The notes beneath the pieces are model-generated. The model did no database searches, had not been told where the DNA came from, and saw nothing but the letters and a program-made list of their open reading frames with translations. Positions 22,201-35,000 of a stretch of 64,000 nt of DNA are shown here, piece by piece. Numbering within the stretch: the stretch's first letter is position 1; every line of letters starts with the position of its first letter. The DNA is taken from positions 216,162,500-216,226,499 of the forward strand of contig NC_073304.1 in assembly GCF_027595985.1 (NCBI RefSeq), read 5' to 3'. The stretch is from Sorex araneus (lineage: Eukaryota > Chordata > Mammalia > Eulipotyphla > Soricidae). A program made the position numbers and the translations under genes.

Positions 22201-25200
22201 AAAAAAAGTATTTATATATAAAGAACCTAGACCTGAAGTTGAAGGTCCTTCTGACCAATTATCAACGGTCACCATGCAATACTGAGACCTGAGAGGGCAA
22301 GAAACTCCCTCCGGTGACAGGGTTGGGTGGAGGACCGAGTCACCGGCTCCTAGCCCAGCGTGCTTCCCTCTGCCCTGCCCTCAGCGATGAGAAAGGAGCT
22401 GGAGGCTGCAGGGCTCCTGCGATTTCTTGGAACGCTGGAGTTCCGAGGAGACTAAGTCGATCTGACACTGACAGAGACAGTGTCTGACCAGCTGCATAGC
22501 TTCGACAGCAAATTTTTAAAAAAAGGCGGGCGAGGGGGTGAGGCACAGTATAAGTGGCATTTCAGCTAGCACTGAGCAAAACCCTAGGACCACCAGTCTT
22601 GGGAACTTCCCAGATGAAGGCGTGGTGGGAAGACCCCGCCCACAGTTTCAGACCCACCAATCGTACAGTCCTTTATTTGCATAACCACGCCCCTGCCGCG
22701 CCACGCCCTCTACCTCCACCTCCGCCTCGTTGGTGCCTGGCTGGCCTCCGACGGGTTGAGGGAGGGGGTGCCCTGTGCTGCGCTAGGGCTGTGCCGGGGG
22801 GCGCCTTAGGGGGCGACGCTGAGGGCCAGCCGAGCCCGGCCGCACTATTCATAGCTCATGCACCAGCGTGGTTCGCATACTTGGCGTTTCTCACGTCTGG
22901 CTGGCGCGAGGCTGCCGCCCCGCCCCGCTCCTCTCCCACCGGAGTCCTTGCAACCGGTTTCTCTGAACCGTGGAGACGGCCAAGCCCGCGGGAGGAAACT
23001 GAGGCCGAGAGCGGGGGCGTGCCCTCCGCGAGGCCGAAAGGGAAGAACTGGTAGTGATGAGGCGTGCAAGGCGGTGGCCAGGAGCCAGGCCGGCTGGGCA
23101 ACCTGGCTCGCCTGGGACCCGGAGGCTGACTCCTAGTTAGGGGGAGCTGGTGGAGGGGCCAGACTCCTGTTCGACTCCAGGGAAAGGGAACTATGGGTGT
23201 GGTGGGCTAGCCCCAGGGGTCAGGGCTTGACCAGCTCGCCGGAGGAGACCGGGGACACCTCTCAGGGAACTGAAACTCCTAACTCCTTTTTTCTGTCAGC
23301 ATCCCCACCTTCTGGATTTGAGAAGCGGGTAGGGCTGTAAAACAGCGGGCAAATCGAGGGGTGAGAGGCTAGGCATTTTGGAAAAAAAAAAAGTGGACAA
23401 ATTACTGAGGTATCCCCTGATCCAGGTGTGTCCTTCCTGGGGTACCCAGGCCAGTCCTGGGTCAGGAAGGAGAGGCTCATTCATCCCTAGCCCCCGGAGA
23501 CTGCCCCCAGCCCCCTGGCCTGGAGCTGGAATTTGATGCCCAGGAAGGCTTGGCTCCACTTTCCAACACTGCGGGGCTATGGGGGGAGATAGTCACATCA
23601 GAAACGGCACTGCTGTGGACTGGCACTGGGGGCCTCCACCAGGGCTGTGGGCCAGAGCAGCCTTCTCCAGGGGAAGTGAGTTTTATTTTATTTTGCTGAG
23701 AACTACTGAACAGGTAGGAGTCGCTGGAGTGTGAGTCATGAAGCAGGGAAGGACAGGGAAAGAGAGAACAGCAATTTAGAAACAGCTTGTGCAAAGGTCC
23801 TGTGGCTGGATGGAAACCAGAGAAAGGAGGGGGAGATCTAGAGGCACAGCCCCAGAGTCTGGTACTCAGGAGACTGGAACATGGAGTCTGAGCTAGATAA
23901 GGGAAGGCGTAGGGCGGCAAGAAGGTGTGCTCAGGAGACACTGGGGGACAAAGCATGTGGGGCATGCTCGGCACCTCAGAAGCATTCACCAGATACTAAT
24001 TACTGCTGGATCTGGGGACAAGCAAACTAATGGGGGGCAGAATCTGGAGATGAAGGTGATGCTGTCTGCCTTGGTTTGACCACAGAGCTCACCCCAGGAG
24101 CAATGCCAGCTCCTTCATAGACAGTGGGCATGTCATTTGTTCCAGCACCGTCACTGTCCCCTCTACCTTTCCTCCCAGTCCCCCCACCCCTTCACCCTTG
24201 GGGCTGGATTAGGGAGAGGTGGAACTCATAGGCCAGGCCAAGGTGAAGGGGAAAGTGGGGGTGACCTGGGCTGGTTGGGCAGAGCCTGGGGCGAGGGGGA
24301 GGGTGGTTTCAGGGGTGGAGCTGAGCCGAGTCTCTATGCAAAGGTGCCCTGGGGGAGACTCCGAGCTGCTGAGACCTGCCCAACCAGGGAATGTGGTCTC
24401 TGAGCTTCAGCCCCCTCCCCCCCAGGAAACCGGGGGGGGGGGGGGTTACCCAAGGTGGTCAGAGGGCGGAAAGAACTTCCAGAGTGGGGCGCAGGCTGTA
24501 GGGAAAGCCACACCCACCGTTTCTCCAGCCCCTTTGAGGTGAGGTGGTGGTGCAGTGTGGAGGAGGAAGAGGAGGAGGAGGAGGAGGAGGGAGGAGGGAG
24601 GATGGAGGAGGATGGAGAGCCCTTGAAGGAGAAGGAGGAGGAGGAGGAGGAGGAGGAGGAGGAGGAGGAGGATGGATGGAGAGCCCTTGAAGGAGAAGGA
24701 GGAGAAGGAGGAGGAGGAGGAGGATGGAGGAGGATGGAGGAGGAGGGAGAGCCCTTGAAGCCGTTGAGCCCTTGAAGGAGGAGGAGGAGGAGGAGGAGGA
24801 TGGAGGATGGAGGATGGAGAGCCCTTGAAGCTGTTCTGGGGCTTCCCTACCAGAGTCCACAAATGGCTCTGATCTCGCTCTAGTGGTACCCGCTGGCCAA
24901 AAGGCAATCCCTCCTTGAGGCCCTAGGTACTCCGTTTTCTGTAGGAGCCTGGGAGTGGTGGTCCTGAGGCGTGGTCCCGCGGTGGAAGGGTCTGTAGAGT
25001 GCAGTCAAGGGCGTGGGGGAGGGCATGGTGGAAGGAGGGCCAGCTGCGGCGCCCCCTCCAAGGAGGTGAGTGTAACGATGCGCCGGCAGGGGGCGCTGCT
25101 GCGCGCGGGCCCCGCCGCCTGCCCCTGAGGATGCGTGCCCGGCTGGGTCTGGGCACGTTTTCCCGGGAGGGTGCCAGCACTGATCTGCTTCCGGGTGCAC

Positions 25201-28200
25201 CCCCTGGCGTGCGCGTGCCGGCAGTTGGGGGCTTGGAACAGATGCGTATGTGTGAGTGGGCACAGGCCGAAGGGACATTTCGAAGGACATGCTATGGGGG
25301 CGTCTCCTGTCCTTGGAGAGCTTTTCCGTGCAGCCAGCCTGGGGGGCGGCGGGAGGGGGCTCTAGGTCAGCGCACAGGCCCTGGGTGTGACAGGCTCCCA
25401 CTCCCGGCACCCCAGGGCTGGGACCACCAGGGTCTTCTGCTGAGGGTGCCTCGCAGCCCTGGACAACCTCTGTGGTGAGCTGCTTCTGGGTGTCAATGGA
25501 AGACCCTTTCCTTCCCGCATTCAACATATTTTGCGGGAGGAGCCATATCCCGTCATCCTCGGGCCGCGCCCGCTGTGTTTGGGGAAGCACCCGTGCCCGG
25601 GATCGGGATCGAACCCGGTGCTCCCATAAGCAAAGCGTGTGCTCCAGCTCTTTGAGCCAGCCCCCCCTCCCCACTGCCCCGGCCTTAAAGACTTTTTACA
25701 ATTCTGATTTTGCCATTTTGGGGGTAGAATTATGATATAATTTTTTTTTTTTTTTTGCTTTTTGGGTCACACCTGGCGATGCACAGGGGTTACTCCTGGC
25801 GGTGCTCAGGAGACCACATGGGATGCTGGGAATCGAACCCGGGTCGGCCGCGTGCAAGGCAAACGCCCTACCTGCTGTGCTATCGCTCTAGCCCCGAATT
25901 ATGATATAATTTTTGGGTGTAAAAGATAGATAATATAAATGTTGCCATTACTCTTGCAGGGGCTTCTCCAGCAGTGCTCAGGGGAGGGCCCCTCAAATGC
26001 GGGCCTTCAATGTGATGTTGGAGTCAGAAGCAATCCTCACTCGTGCCCCCTCCAGTGAGCTCTCCTGGCCTTAAATGTCCCCGTTTTCACTGTCCCATTC
26101 GTCCCACTCAGTGGCAGGGAGGACAGGCTGTCCCCTGGGCTGGGCTGGGCTCAGCGCTCTCACACTTGCCTTCCTGAGTGAGGGTCTGGGATCCACTCCC
26201 AGTACGTCATCCGTTTCCAGAACTGTGCACCATCCCAAATGAAACTCTGTCCCCTCCACCCATTAAGCAGTAAGGCCCTTTAAATTTATTTTTATTGGTG
26301 GGGGGGTCACACACAGCAGTTCTGGGAGGGTTGACATTAATGGTAGTACCCAGTGGTGCTTGGGGGGGGGGGGGAACCGTGTAGTGCCAGAGCTTCCTGC
26401 ATGCAAAGCACAGTCCAGTCCCTTTGAGCCATATCTCCCCCAGCACACACACTGACCAGAGTCTCTTTTTGGTGGGAGGTTTGGGTCATACCCAGCAATT
26501 CTCAGGGCTTACTCTGGGCTCTCACTGTTGGCAGTGCTCGGAGGACCATATAGGATGCCAGGGACTGAACCCAGATTGACTGCATGCAAGGCAAGTGCCC
26601 TGCCTGCTGTACTATTGCTCTGGTCCCCAGAATTTTTTTTTTTTTTTTGTGTGTGTGTGTGTAAGGAGCCAACCAAGTGGTGCCAGGAAGTCCAAGGGTC
26701 CTGCCGGCAGTTCTTAGCCAATCAGGCCATAGGCTTAATTCAAGGGCCAGAGGATACGGTGCTGGGGATACCCAGGCCAGCCCAGAAGTACTGGGGGAGG
26801 CAGCTCTAGGGCCACAACTGGAGGTGCTTAGAGTCCTCCAGGACCACACCCAGGGATGCTCGGGGGACAAGCTAGTGATAAGAATCCAGCGCAGGTTACA
26901 TGCTAAGCTTGTGTACTAACCACTGAACTCTCTCCTGGCCTCCAATCTGACTGCCTTATCTTTAGCGGACTCCAACAATATCTGTTCCTTTGTGTCTGGC
27001 TTATTTTACTCACATAATGTCTTCCAAGGTTTGTCCGGGGGGGGGTGGTAGCCTGTGTGGGAATTTCCTCCCTTTTAAGAGGTGGAATAAAATTCCATTG
27101 TGTGGATCTACCACCTTTTGTCCGTCTATTCACCCCCTGATGGATGTCTGGCTTGTTTGCTCCTCTGGCTCTCATGAATGGGGCTGCTCTGAACAGGGGC
27201 CCTCACATGTCTGTGAGACTCCCCGCCTTCAGTTCTTTGGGAAACAGCCCCAGAAGTGGCAACTCTGTCTGCCCTTTGGAGGGTCCACCCAGCCGCTGGG
27301 CCTCGCAGCGCCTGCTCAGCCAACATGCCTGCAGTGGACACGGGCCCCGTTTCTCCACGTCCTGGCCATCGACAACATATTTTTGAGAACCTGAATATTC
27401 CCAGACTCTCAGGCAGCGTGCCTTCTTTTTTTGAAAATCCCGTGGCGGTTATTTTGTTTTTGTTTTCATTATTTTGGGGCCACACCCAGAAGTGTTCTGG
27501 GCTTACTCCTGGCTCTGCGCCCAAGAATCACTCTGGCAGGCTCATCGGACCATAGGGGATGCCGGGGATGGAGCCCCCCGGGTCGGTCACCTGTGAGACA
27601 AGTGCCCAACCCGCGGTTCTATCTCTGGGCCCAGTCCTGTAGAGGTTGTGCTGGGGAAGCTCTGTCTCCTGGGGGAGCCGCCGGCACCCCCTTGGGTGCC
27701 CTCCAGAGTAAGGGGCAGGGTGCAGGCCAGAATCTCTGAGAGACCCTCGGTCGGATTTAGGACTCCCAACGCCGCTACTCTCAGCTACCAGTCTGATGGC
27801 GGTAGCCTCGCCTCTTCTCTCTGGGGAGCCTCCCCCAGCTCAGAGTCAGAGAGCGGAGAGCAGGAGGGAGTGGGACGAGGCGGGCAGGCTCCGGGGCCCC
27901 GGCTGCCTGGGCAGTGGTGTGGGTGTTTACTTTGTGGCCGGCGCCACACTCACCCTTTTCTGCAAGTGCTCATTTCCCCCCTGGGGGAGAGAGCTGCTCC
28001 TTACTCTTCCCTCCCTCTGAGGTCTCTGCTGCGGGCACCAGCTCTTCTGGGCGGATGTTCTGCCAGCCTGGCATCCTGGTCGTCTGGGCGCAGACCCTCC
28101 GGGGTGTTCTAGCTGCCATCCTCACCCCGCAAAGGGCCTTCCGCAGGAGGCTCTGGGTTGCCGGAGAGGAACCAGGGCCTGCAGGGGCAGTGCTGATGCC

Positions 28201-31200
28201 CAGGGGAAGGGGCTCGCTGGGGCTGCGGAGACCCCAGAGAGATTCGCTGAATCTCTGTGGTACCTGTAGCTGGGGTTGGGGGGGTGTCTGCGTGACTGAG
28301 TGTGAGCGTGTGCAGTGTCAGGGAGCAGAAGATCATCCACGTGGCTGCACCCGGCACCCATCCTCAGTGTTGGGGACCATCTTGTTGGGTTTTGGTTTTG
28401 GTTCTGGGCCTCCCCCAGCAGTGTCCAGGGCTGACTCCTGGCCTTGCCCTCAGGGATCACTCCTGGAAGTGCTCAAGGGACCCTGGCAGGGCTCCAGGGG
28501 CTGAGTGGGGTGTCGAGGAGGATTGAACCCGAGTTGTTTGCGGGAATGCAAGCGCCTTAACCTGCTGTGCTCCCTCTCTGCACCCTCCTCCTCCCCCTGG
28601 GGCTGTCTTGAATGCATTTCACGCTCCATGGGGAGGAGTGTCCTGGTTCTCCTTCCACTTGGCTCCTTGAGGTGCTGTGACTCGCCCCAGCTCTCAACAG
28701 ACGGTGGGGACCCAGACCCAGAAGTCCTGGTCTCCGAGGACTTGGTCTGTGTTAAGCTGGGGGTGCGGGGGAGCAGGGGGAGGCGGGGGAAGATTGGAGA
28801 CCTGCTTATAATTAGCTCCTCCCTGTGGCCTCCTCCTCCCCATCACTCCCTCCTCCCCATCACTCTGCCTTCCTCCTCCCTATCACTCCCTCCCGCCCCA
28901 GGCCTGCCTTGGTGGGTGTCCAGTTTGAGGGTGGGAGAGGAGGGTCCCAACACTCAGAGCCTTGATGGACCCAGACACTGCAAGGTCTGGGTTCTGGAAA
29001 GGCCCTTTGGACCAGTGCCCACTTCCCACCCGCCCTCACTGCCCGGCCAGGCCGAGTGTGGGGTCCCCGGGCTCTGGGTGCAGCCTGCCCGGCCGAGCTG
29101 GCTTCTCTGCACGGCCCAGGCTCGGAGGCCCAGGCTGGCCGGGCCGGCTCATCGGCTTTGCCTGTCGGGGCATGTCGGCACGGCCCGCAGGGCGCTGAGA
29201 ACCAGGCTGTGCCTGTGCGTGGGGCACGGGTGGAGGGGGTGGCCGGCCTTGCCGAAGCGGACTGGGCCAGGGGTCAGAGGCCCAGGCTTGGGCGGGGTGG
29301 GCATGCCTGGGTGTCACATTGCCCGCATGCCTGGGATGGAGGGGTCTGGCACGGGGATGGGCTCCAACGGTGGTGGCTGAGGTTGGGGGTGACGGCGGGG
29401 GGGGGTGGTGTCCGAGTCTGGTGGTGTGTGATGGGGCACGGGACCAGTGGGAGCCCTGTCAGGCCAGAAGAGTCCCCGGGGGCAGGCATTGTTTGTCACT
29501 TCTGGTTGGAAGCTTAGGCTCTGACAGGAGGTGTGAAGTTGGGCAGAGGAAGGAAACGCAGCCCAGCTGACCCAGCTGACCCCGTCCCTCTTGGGCACTT
29601 CCTGGACCTCACGCCCTGCCGCCTTATCGGTTTCCCTCCTTCTCACACCCTGACCCGGGCCCCAGGATGCTTCTCCTCCTCTTCCTCGGCTCCTGCTGGC
29701 CAGCCTGGCCCCCACCGCCTTCCGCCTCTCCAGGCCACGTCACCCCTCTTGTCCGGGGGCCCCTTGAACCGGGGAGACCCTTGACCCCACCTCAGATTCA
29801 ACTTCTTGAGAAAAGGGGTGCAGAGTCCCTGACTCGGTGGCCCCCGGAGCGGGGAAGGCCTTCCCTGTGGGGGAGGGTGAAGGCTGCCTGGCTTGGCCAG
29901 AGTCTTGGATTTAGAAACCCCCAACAGCTTTAGGAGTTGGGGGTTCGACTAGAACTCTAAGGCCCCCTCCCCAAGGGGGACACCTGCTCTTGTCCTGTTC
30001 TCCAAGCGGGGTCAGAACTGGAGAGGGACTTGCCAAGGGCAACGGTGAGAGGTTTGTGCAAAGAGACTGAATCTCGGGGTGTCAGCCGGTGGGCTGAGAC
30101 CTGAGCCCGCCGCGGCCCCCCTTTGAGCCTCCGCTTCTTCCAGCTCTGAAATCTGGCTATGGGACAATCTCTGAAAGGGCTGGAGAGACAGCGCCGCCAG
30201 TAGGGCACTGGCCTTGCAGGTGCCGGCACTCCATAGGGTCCCCGCAGCCCCCCCAGGAACACCAGCAATGGGCCCTGAGCGCTAGGCAGTGTGGCCCCCA
30301 AAGCAAAACAAAAAGCCAGTTCCTGGAGCTTCAGCTCCCGTGGTAAGGGTTAAATGAGGTCAAGCGAAAGTGTTTTCTGAAGGAAAGGATGTGGAGCTGC
30401 TCTGGGGGAAGGCTGTCCTGGGGGGTTGGGGGGGTGGGGGGAGCGGGCAGCCCCCAGCCCGGTGCCATGGGCCTACCCAGGCAAGATCAGGCTGAATGGA
30501 TTTTGCAAGCTGGTCAAACAGAGGATGGGAGGGCCTGCTGGCGGGGTGATTCCTGATTTGGGGGGAGGAAGCGGGAGGGAGCGGGGAGGCTCTGGGCAGG
30601 AAGGCCTGGAATAGAATCTCAGCTACGCCTGGTATTTCCCAGCTCTGGCCCCCTCCCCCACTGCCCAGGGGCCCACCCCGCATTCCTTTCCCAGAGGAAA
30701 TGGGGGGGTGGGGGGGAGGCTCCCCAGGCCTGGAAGATCCCGGTGCAGACTGAGACAGCCCTGAGTGCCTACTGTGCCCCTCTGAGAAGGGGACAGGGAG
30801 CTGCTGTGGACCCAGGTGGGGAGCTCGGGGCCTGGCCTGGCCTGCCCGCTTAGAGGCCTAAAGGATAGTTCGTGTGGCCCAGGACCCAGGAACACCCCCA
30901 CCACGCAGCACCTCCCCACCCACCGCCCCAAAACCCTGAGCAGAGCCGAGTGGAGCTCACGGCCAGGGTGGACGGCAGCACGCTGGGCAGGGGGAGAGGA
31001 GGGCAGGTCACTCGTTTCCCGGGAACAGGGAAACTGGGCAGTGAGCGGTTCAGACTAACTGGCCAGGCCAGACGGCTACTGGGAGGGGGGGAGCAGCCGG
31101 ACTGAGCCGGGCACTCCTCCGGCAGGCGCTGACATGCCTTTGGGCATCCTGGTGGCCTGGCCGTTGGGGAGGGTGAGGGGGGACACAGGGCAGGTAAGGC

Positions 31201-32056
31201 TGGAGGGGCCCGGGCGGGCGCCAGGATCCCGGGCGAGGGCGGGTGGGTGCTGATGGAGTTACCGCGCTTCCTGCCCCACTGAGGTTCTTTCCCGCTGCTC
31301 TGCCCGACCTCCTGACTCAGCGCTGGCGGCTGCCTGGCTCTTCCCGTCCGACTTCCGCCGGGGTGGGGGCCCGGGCAGGGTGGGGGTCCAGCTCCTGCAC
31401 AGGGGGCCTGGTCAGCGGCAAACAGGAAACTGGAGAACAAAAACCACTCCCTGCCCCGCTCCCCTCACCCCCTCCTCCCTTCCTTCTCCCTCCCTCTCTC
31501 CTGCTCACCCCCTCAGTCCTTGATTTTTGCTGGGGTGGGGGGCATCCACTCCCTCCCCATCTCTAGCTTGACACCCATGCTGAGGACAGGAAGGGGCTCT
31601 TCTGCCCCCTTTGTCCTTCTATGTGGCTCCGCAGGGACCTCTAGATATGGGTGCAGGGCGGGCCGTTCCCCACCACCCCAGCCTCCCTCCCTCCCCTTGT
31701 CTGACTGGGACATAAGATAGGAGTCAGTGGCTGGCTGAGAGATAACTCAATGGGCTGAAGCACTTGCTCCACATTCTGGAGCCTGGGTTTGATCCCTGGC
31801 ACTGACCAGTCCCCTTAGCACTGAGCTGGAAGTAACACTTCAGCACCAGGGGGGTATGGTTAAACAAAAAGAAAAAAAGAAACCCAGGACCAGGGGCTGG
31901 AGTGATAGCACAGAGGGTAGGGCGTTTGCCTTGCATGTGGCCGACCCGGGTTCGATCCCCAGCATCCCATATGGTCCCCTGAGCACTGCCAGGGATGATT
32001 CCTGAGTGCAGAGCCAGGAGTAGCCCCTGTGCATCGCCGGGTGTGACCCAAAAAGC

Positions 32057-32087
<31 letters not shown>

Positions 32088-35000
32088 CCCAGGGCCAGAG
32101 ATGGTATGAAGGGTGGCACTTGCCTTGCATGAAGCTGACCTGCGTTTGATCTCCAACACCCCTTATCATCCCCCAGCATTGTCAGAAGCGGTTCCCGAGT
32201 GCAGTCCAGAGGAAGCCCTGAGCACCACCCAACCCCCTCCCCTCCAGAAGTCAGCCAGCAAACGCAGCAAAACCCCAAAGTTGGAGTCAGGGTGGGGGGG
32301 GCCCTCAGTTTCCTTCTCTGAAAATTGGGGGGCAGCACAGTGGCCCCTGCTCCACACTGAGTGGCACCTCCCATGTGAGAGAGCAGTGAGGGGCAGGAAG
32401 GAGGAGGCCATCTCACACCAGACCTCTGCTGGCCCCACCCGGGAAGGGGCTCGGGACAGAGTAAGCCAGGAAGGGGAGGAGGCCAGGGTCTGCCATCAAC
32501 ACAGGCTTCCGGTCCCACTCGACTCCCGCTTGCTGAGCCCGTGGTCTGCCTGGTGCTGGCAAGCCTGGGCAGTGTTCCTGGGCGAGGGGGTGGGTGGGGG
32601 GAGAGGGTGGTCCTGGGGAAGAGGGTAATATCGGGGCATCCTGCAGCCCCAGGCAGGATCTATATGATGCTGGTATGGAGTGGAAGGAGAGTGAGCTGGA
32701 GTGTGTGCATGTGTACGTGTGCATGTGTGTGCATGCACATGCGGCTTTTGTGTGCAGGTGTGTGTGTGTGTGCACACGTGTGTGCCGTCTGAAGGATCAG
32801 CAGGGAGCACATCACGTACCCATCAGCTCTCTGCCTCCAGGGCCTTGTGGATACCCCGGGGGAGTGGGTGGGTAGTTGGGTGACTGGTGGGGGAGGGCTG
32901 CTGTACCCCTAGGGCGCTTGCCTGCAGATGTGTCTGTAGGGAGGGACCCTGTATGCACGGTGGGAGTCCCCAGTGTCTGGGCACACGGGACTGGCATCCC
33001 CACACGTGTGTGAGGGGAGTGTGTATGGTGCCTGGACAGCGGGGCGGGTGTGAGGGTCCCTTGGGGAAGGGGTGTTAGGTGGGTGCAGGGGTTAGCCAGG
33101 TGCCTGGAAGGAGCTGGGGCCGGGGCGCTGGGGCTGTTTGCTGGGGGGGGGGAGGAGAGGTGCGCACGTGTGCCCTGCGCAGGATGTGCGGTGGGGCTGC
33201 GGGGGCGCGTGTGGGTGTGTAGGACCGGCCCCGGAGAGGGGCCGCCCCGGAGGGGGAGGCGTCTGTCGTGCCGGCTCTCCGGCTAGTCCCGGCTCGGGCG
33301 CCTTCAGCCGGGAGGCGCCGGCGGCGCGGAGCCCCACCAGCCGTCCTGCCGCCGTCCGCGCGGGCCAGCCGTCCCCTCGGGGCCTCTGGGCCCCCGGCCC
33401 ACGGCTCCGGGGGGCGATCGGGGACCCCAGGGGCCCCGCCGTCGCAGGGGGCGTCCAGGACGCTGCCCGTCGGGCGCCGAGGAGTGGCCGCGGTACCCCG
33501 CGCGGCACGCCCCGCTCCGGAAACCGAGCCTTGGGCACGCCGGGGCCGGGGCGGTGGCCGCGCCCGGGGACCCCCGCCGGCCGCGGGGCCCGAGGGCTGG
33601 CGCTGGGAGCGCGCCGTCGGCGTGGACTGCAGCGCCCCGGAGCCGCGCTGCCTCTGGCTGCCCTGCCGGGGCCACCTCGACCGTCGCCGCGACCGACGCG
33701 CGCCGGGACCCCGCCGGGCCAGGGTGAGCGCGCACGCTGCGGGGGTGCGGGGGCCCTCCTGGCCTGGGGAGGGGGGCGCCGGGACCACCCGAGCGGGATG
33801 CGGACGCGGTGCCCGCGGCAGAGGCGCTGTCGGGGGGTCGCAGGGCACCACCGTCTGGGCGCGGGCGCTCGGCACGCGACCAGGGGTCCATGACGTTCGG
33901 AGGTGCCAGGGGCAGCGTCTGGGCTGGAGAGGACCTGCTAAAGGAGGGGTGGGCACCCGCATGACCCCCTCCCCCCACCCCAGCGATGTCAGGGGAACTC
34001 TGAGAGGGGGTGAGGACAGAAGCCCGATGTCCGGGATCGACCCGGCTGGCAGGGTGTGAGTCACAGTGGGCACCGTGCCCGGCCAGAACGTTGTGCTCCC
34101 CGCGGTGACCTTCTGCTGGGGGAGGGGGGGTGTGGGGAGGTTGACTCCCGGGTTCCAGGATGGGCCCTGCCAACCCCCCACGTGTGCGTCCACTTCTGCC
34201 TAATTCCTCCCCCCCACCCCCGCACTTCTCTGGTGCTCAGGTCAGCCTCTGTGTCTCTCCCCCAGCGAGGGTAGGAGCCTTGGGGAATGGGCATCTGTGG
34301 CCCTTGTCCCTGTGGAGGGCCAGAGATGGACCCCACTGCCCAGCCTCCCCATGCTCCTCTTCCTCCTCCTCCTCTTCCTCCCTCTTCTTCCCTGGTCCTA
34401 GGTCAGAGAGGGGAGGCAGAGCAGAGCAGCGCAGGCAGGATTGGGTTTGAACCCAAGGAGGCACTTTGCACAGGGGAGACCCAGATCTGCCCTAAGTGGG
34501 GGGGTGGGGGTGGGGGTGGGGGTGGGGCAGGGCCACCGCAGCTGTGACAAGGGCATTCCACAGGGACACTCCCAGGAGCCTGGTGGAAGGGAAGGAAGGA
34601 GCCGGGGAAGGAGGGAGAGCAGAGATAAGGCAGGGTCGGTGGGGCCTCGCAGCGGGCTGGGCCTGAGGAGGCCTGCTGGTGCCTTGGATCACAGACAGCC
34701 CCCCCCCCAGTAGGGAGTAGCACCCCCCTCCGGGCAGCTGGCAGCTCCAGGCAGGATGTCTAAGGGGGGAGGGACGGGGGGCGTGCGGGGACCTGTCCCA
34801 GTCACTTCTCGTCACTGGGGCAGCTGGTGGCTTAAACCTAATCCAGGACACCAGCAAACAATGGTGCCTCAACTGGGAACTTGGGGGGTGGGGGGCGGGG
34901 GGTGTGATGGAGGGCCTGGAAGGAGGGAGCAGGGGGGTCCCTCTGGCCCTCTCTCTCCTCTCCCTGATCAGTTCCTCACTAGGCCAGCAGTGAAAGGAAA

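Noticed and set aside
24446..24907. Glu-rich or Leu/Pro-rich frames over the GGA array
   Set aside because: They result from the trinucleotide repeat and have no splice or start support.
26942..27265. Active LINE-1
   Set aside because: Only about 320 bases of a diverged 3' end are present, with no intact reading frame.
33075..34193. Long overlapping open frames on both strands of the CpG island at 33 kb
   Set aside because: Stops are rare because of base composition. No ATG-to-donor frame joins the gene and no protein family is recognised.
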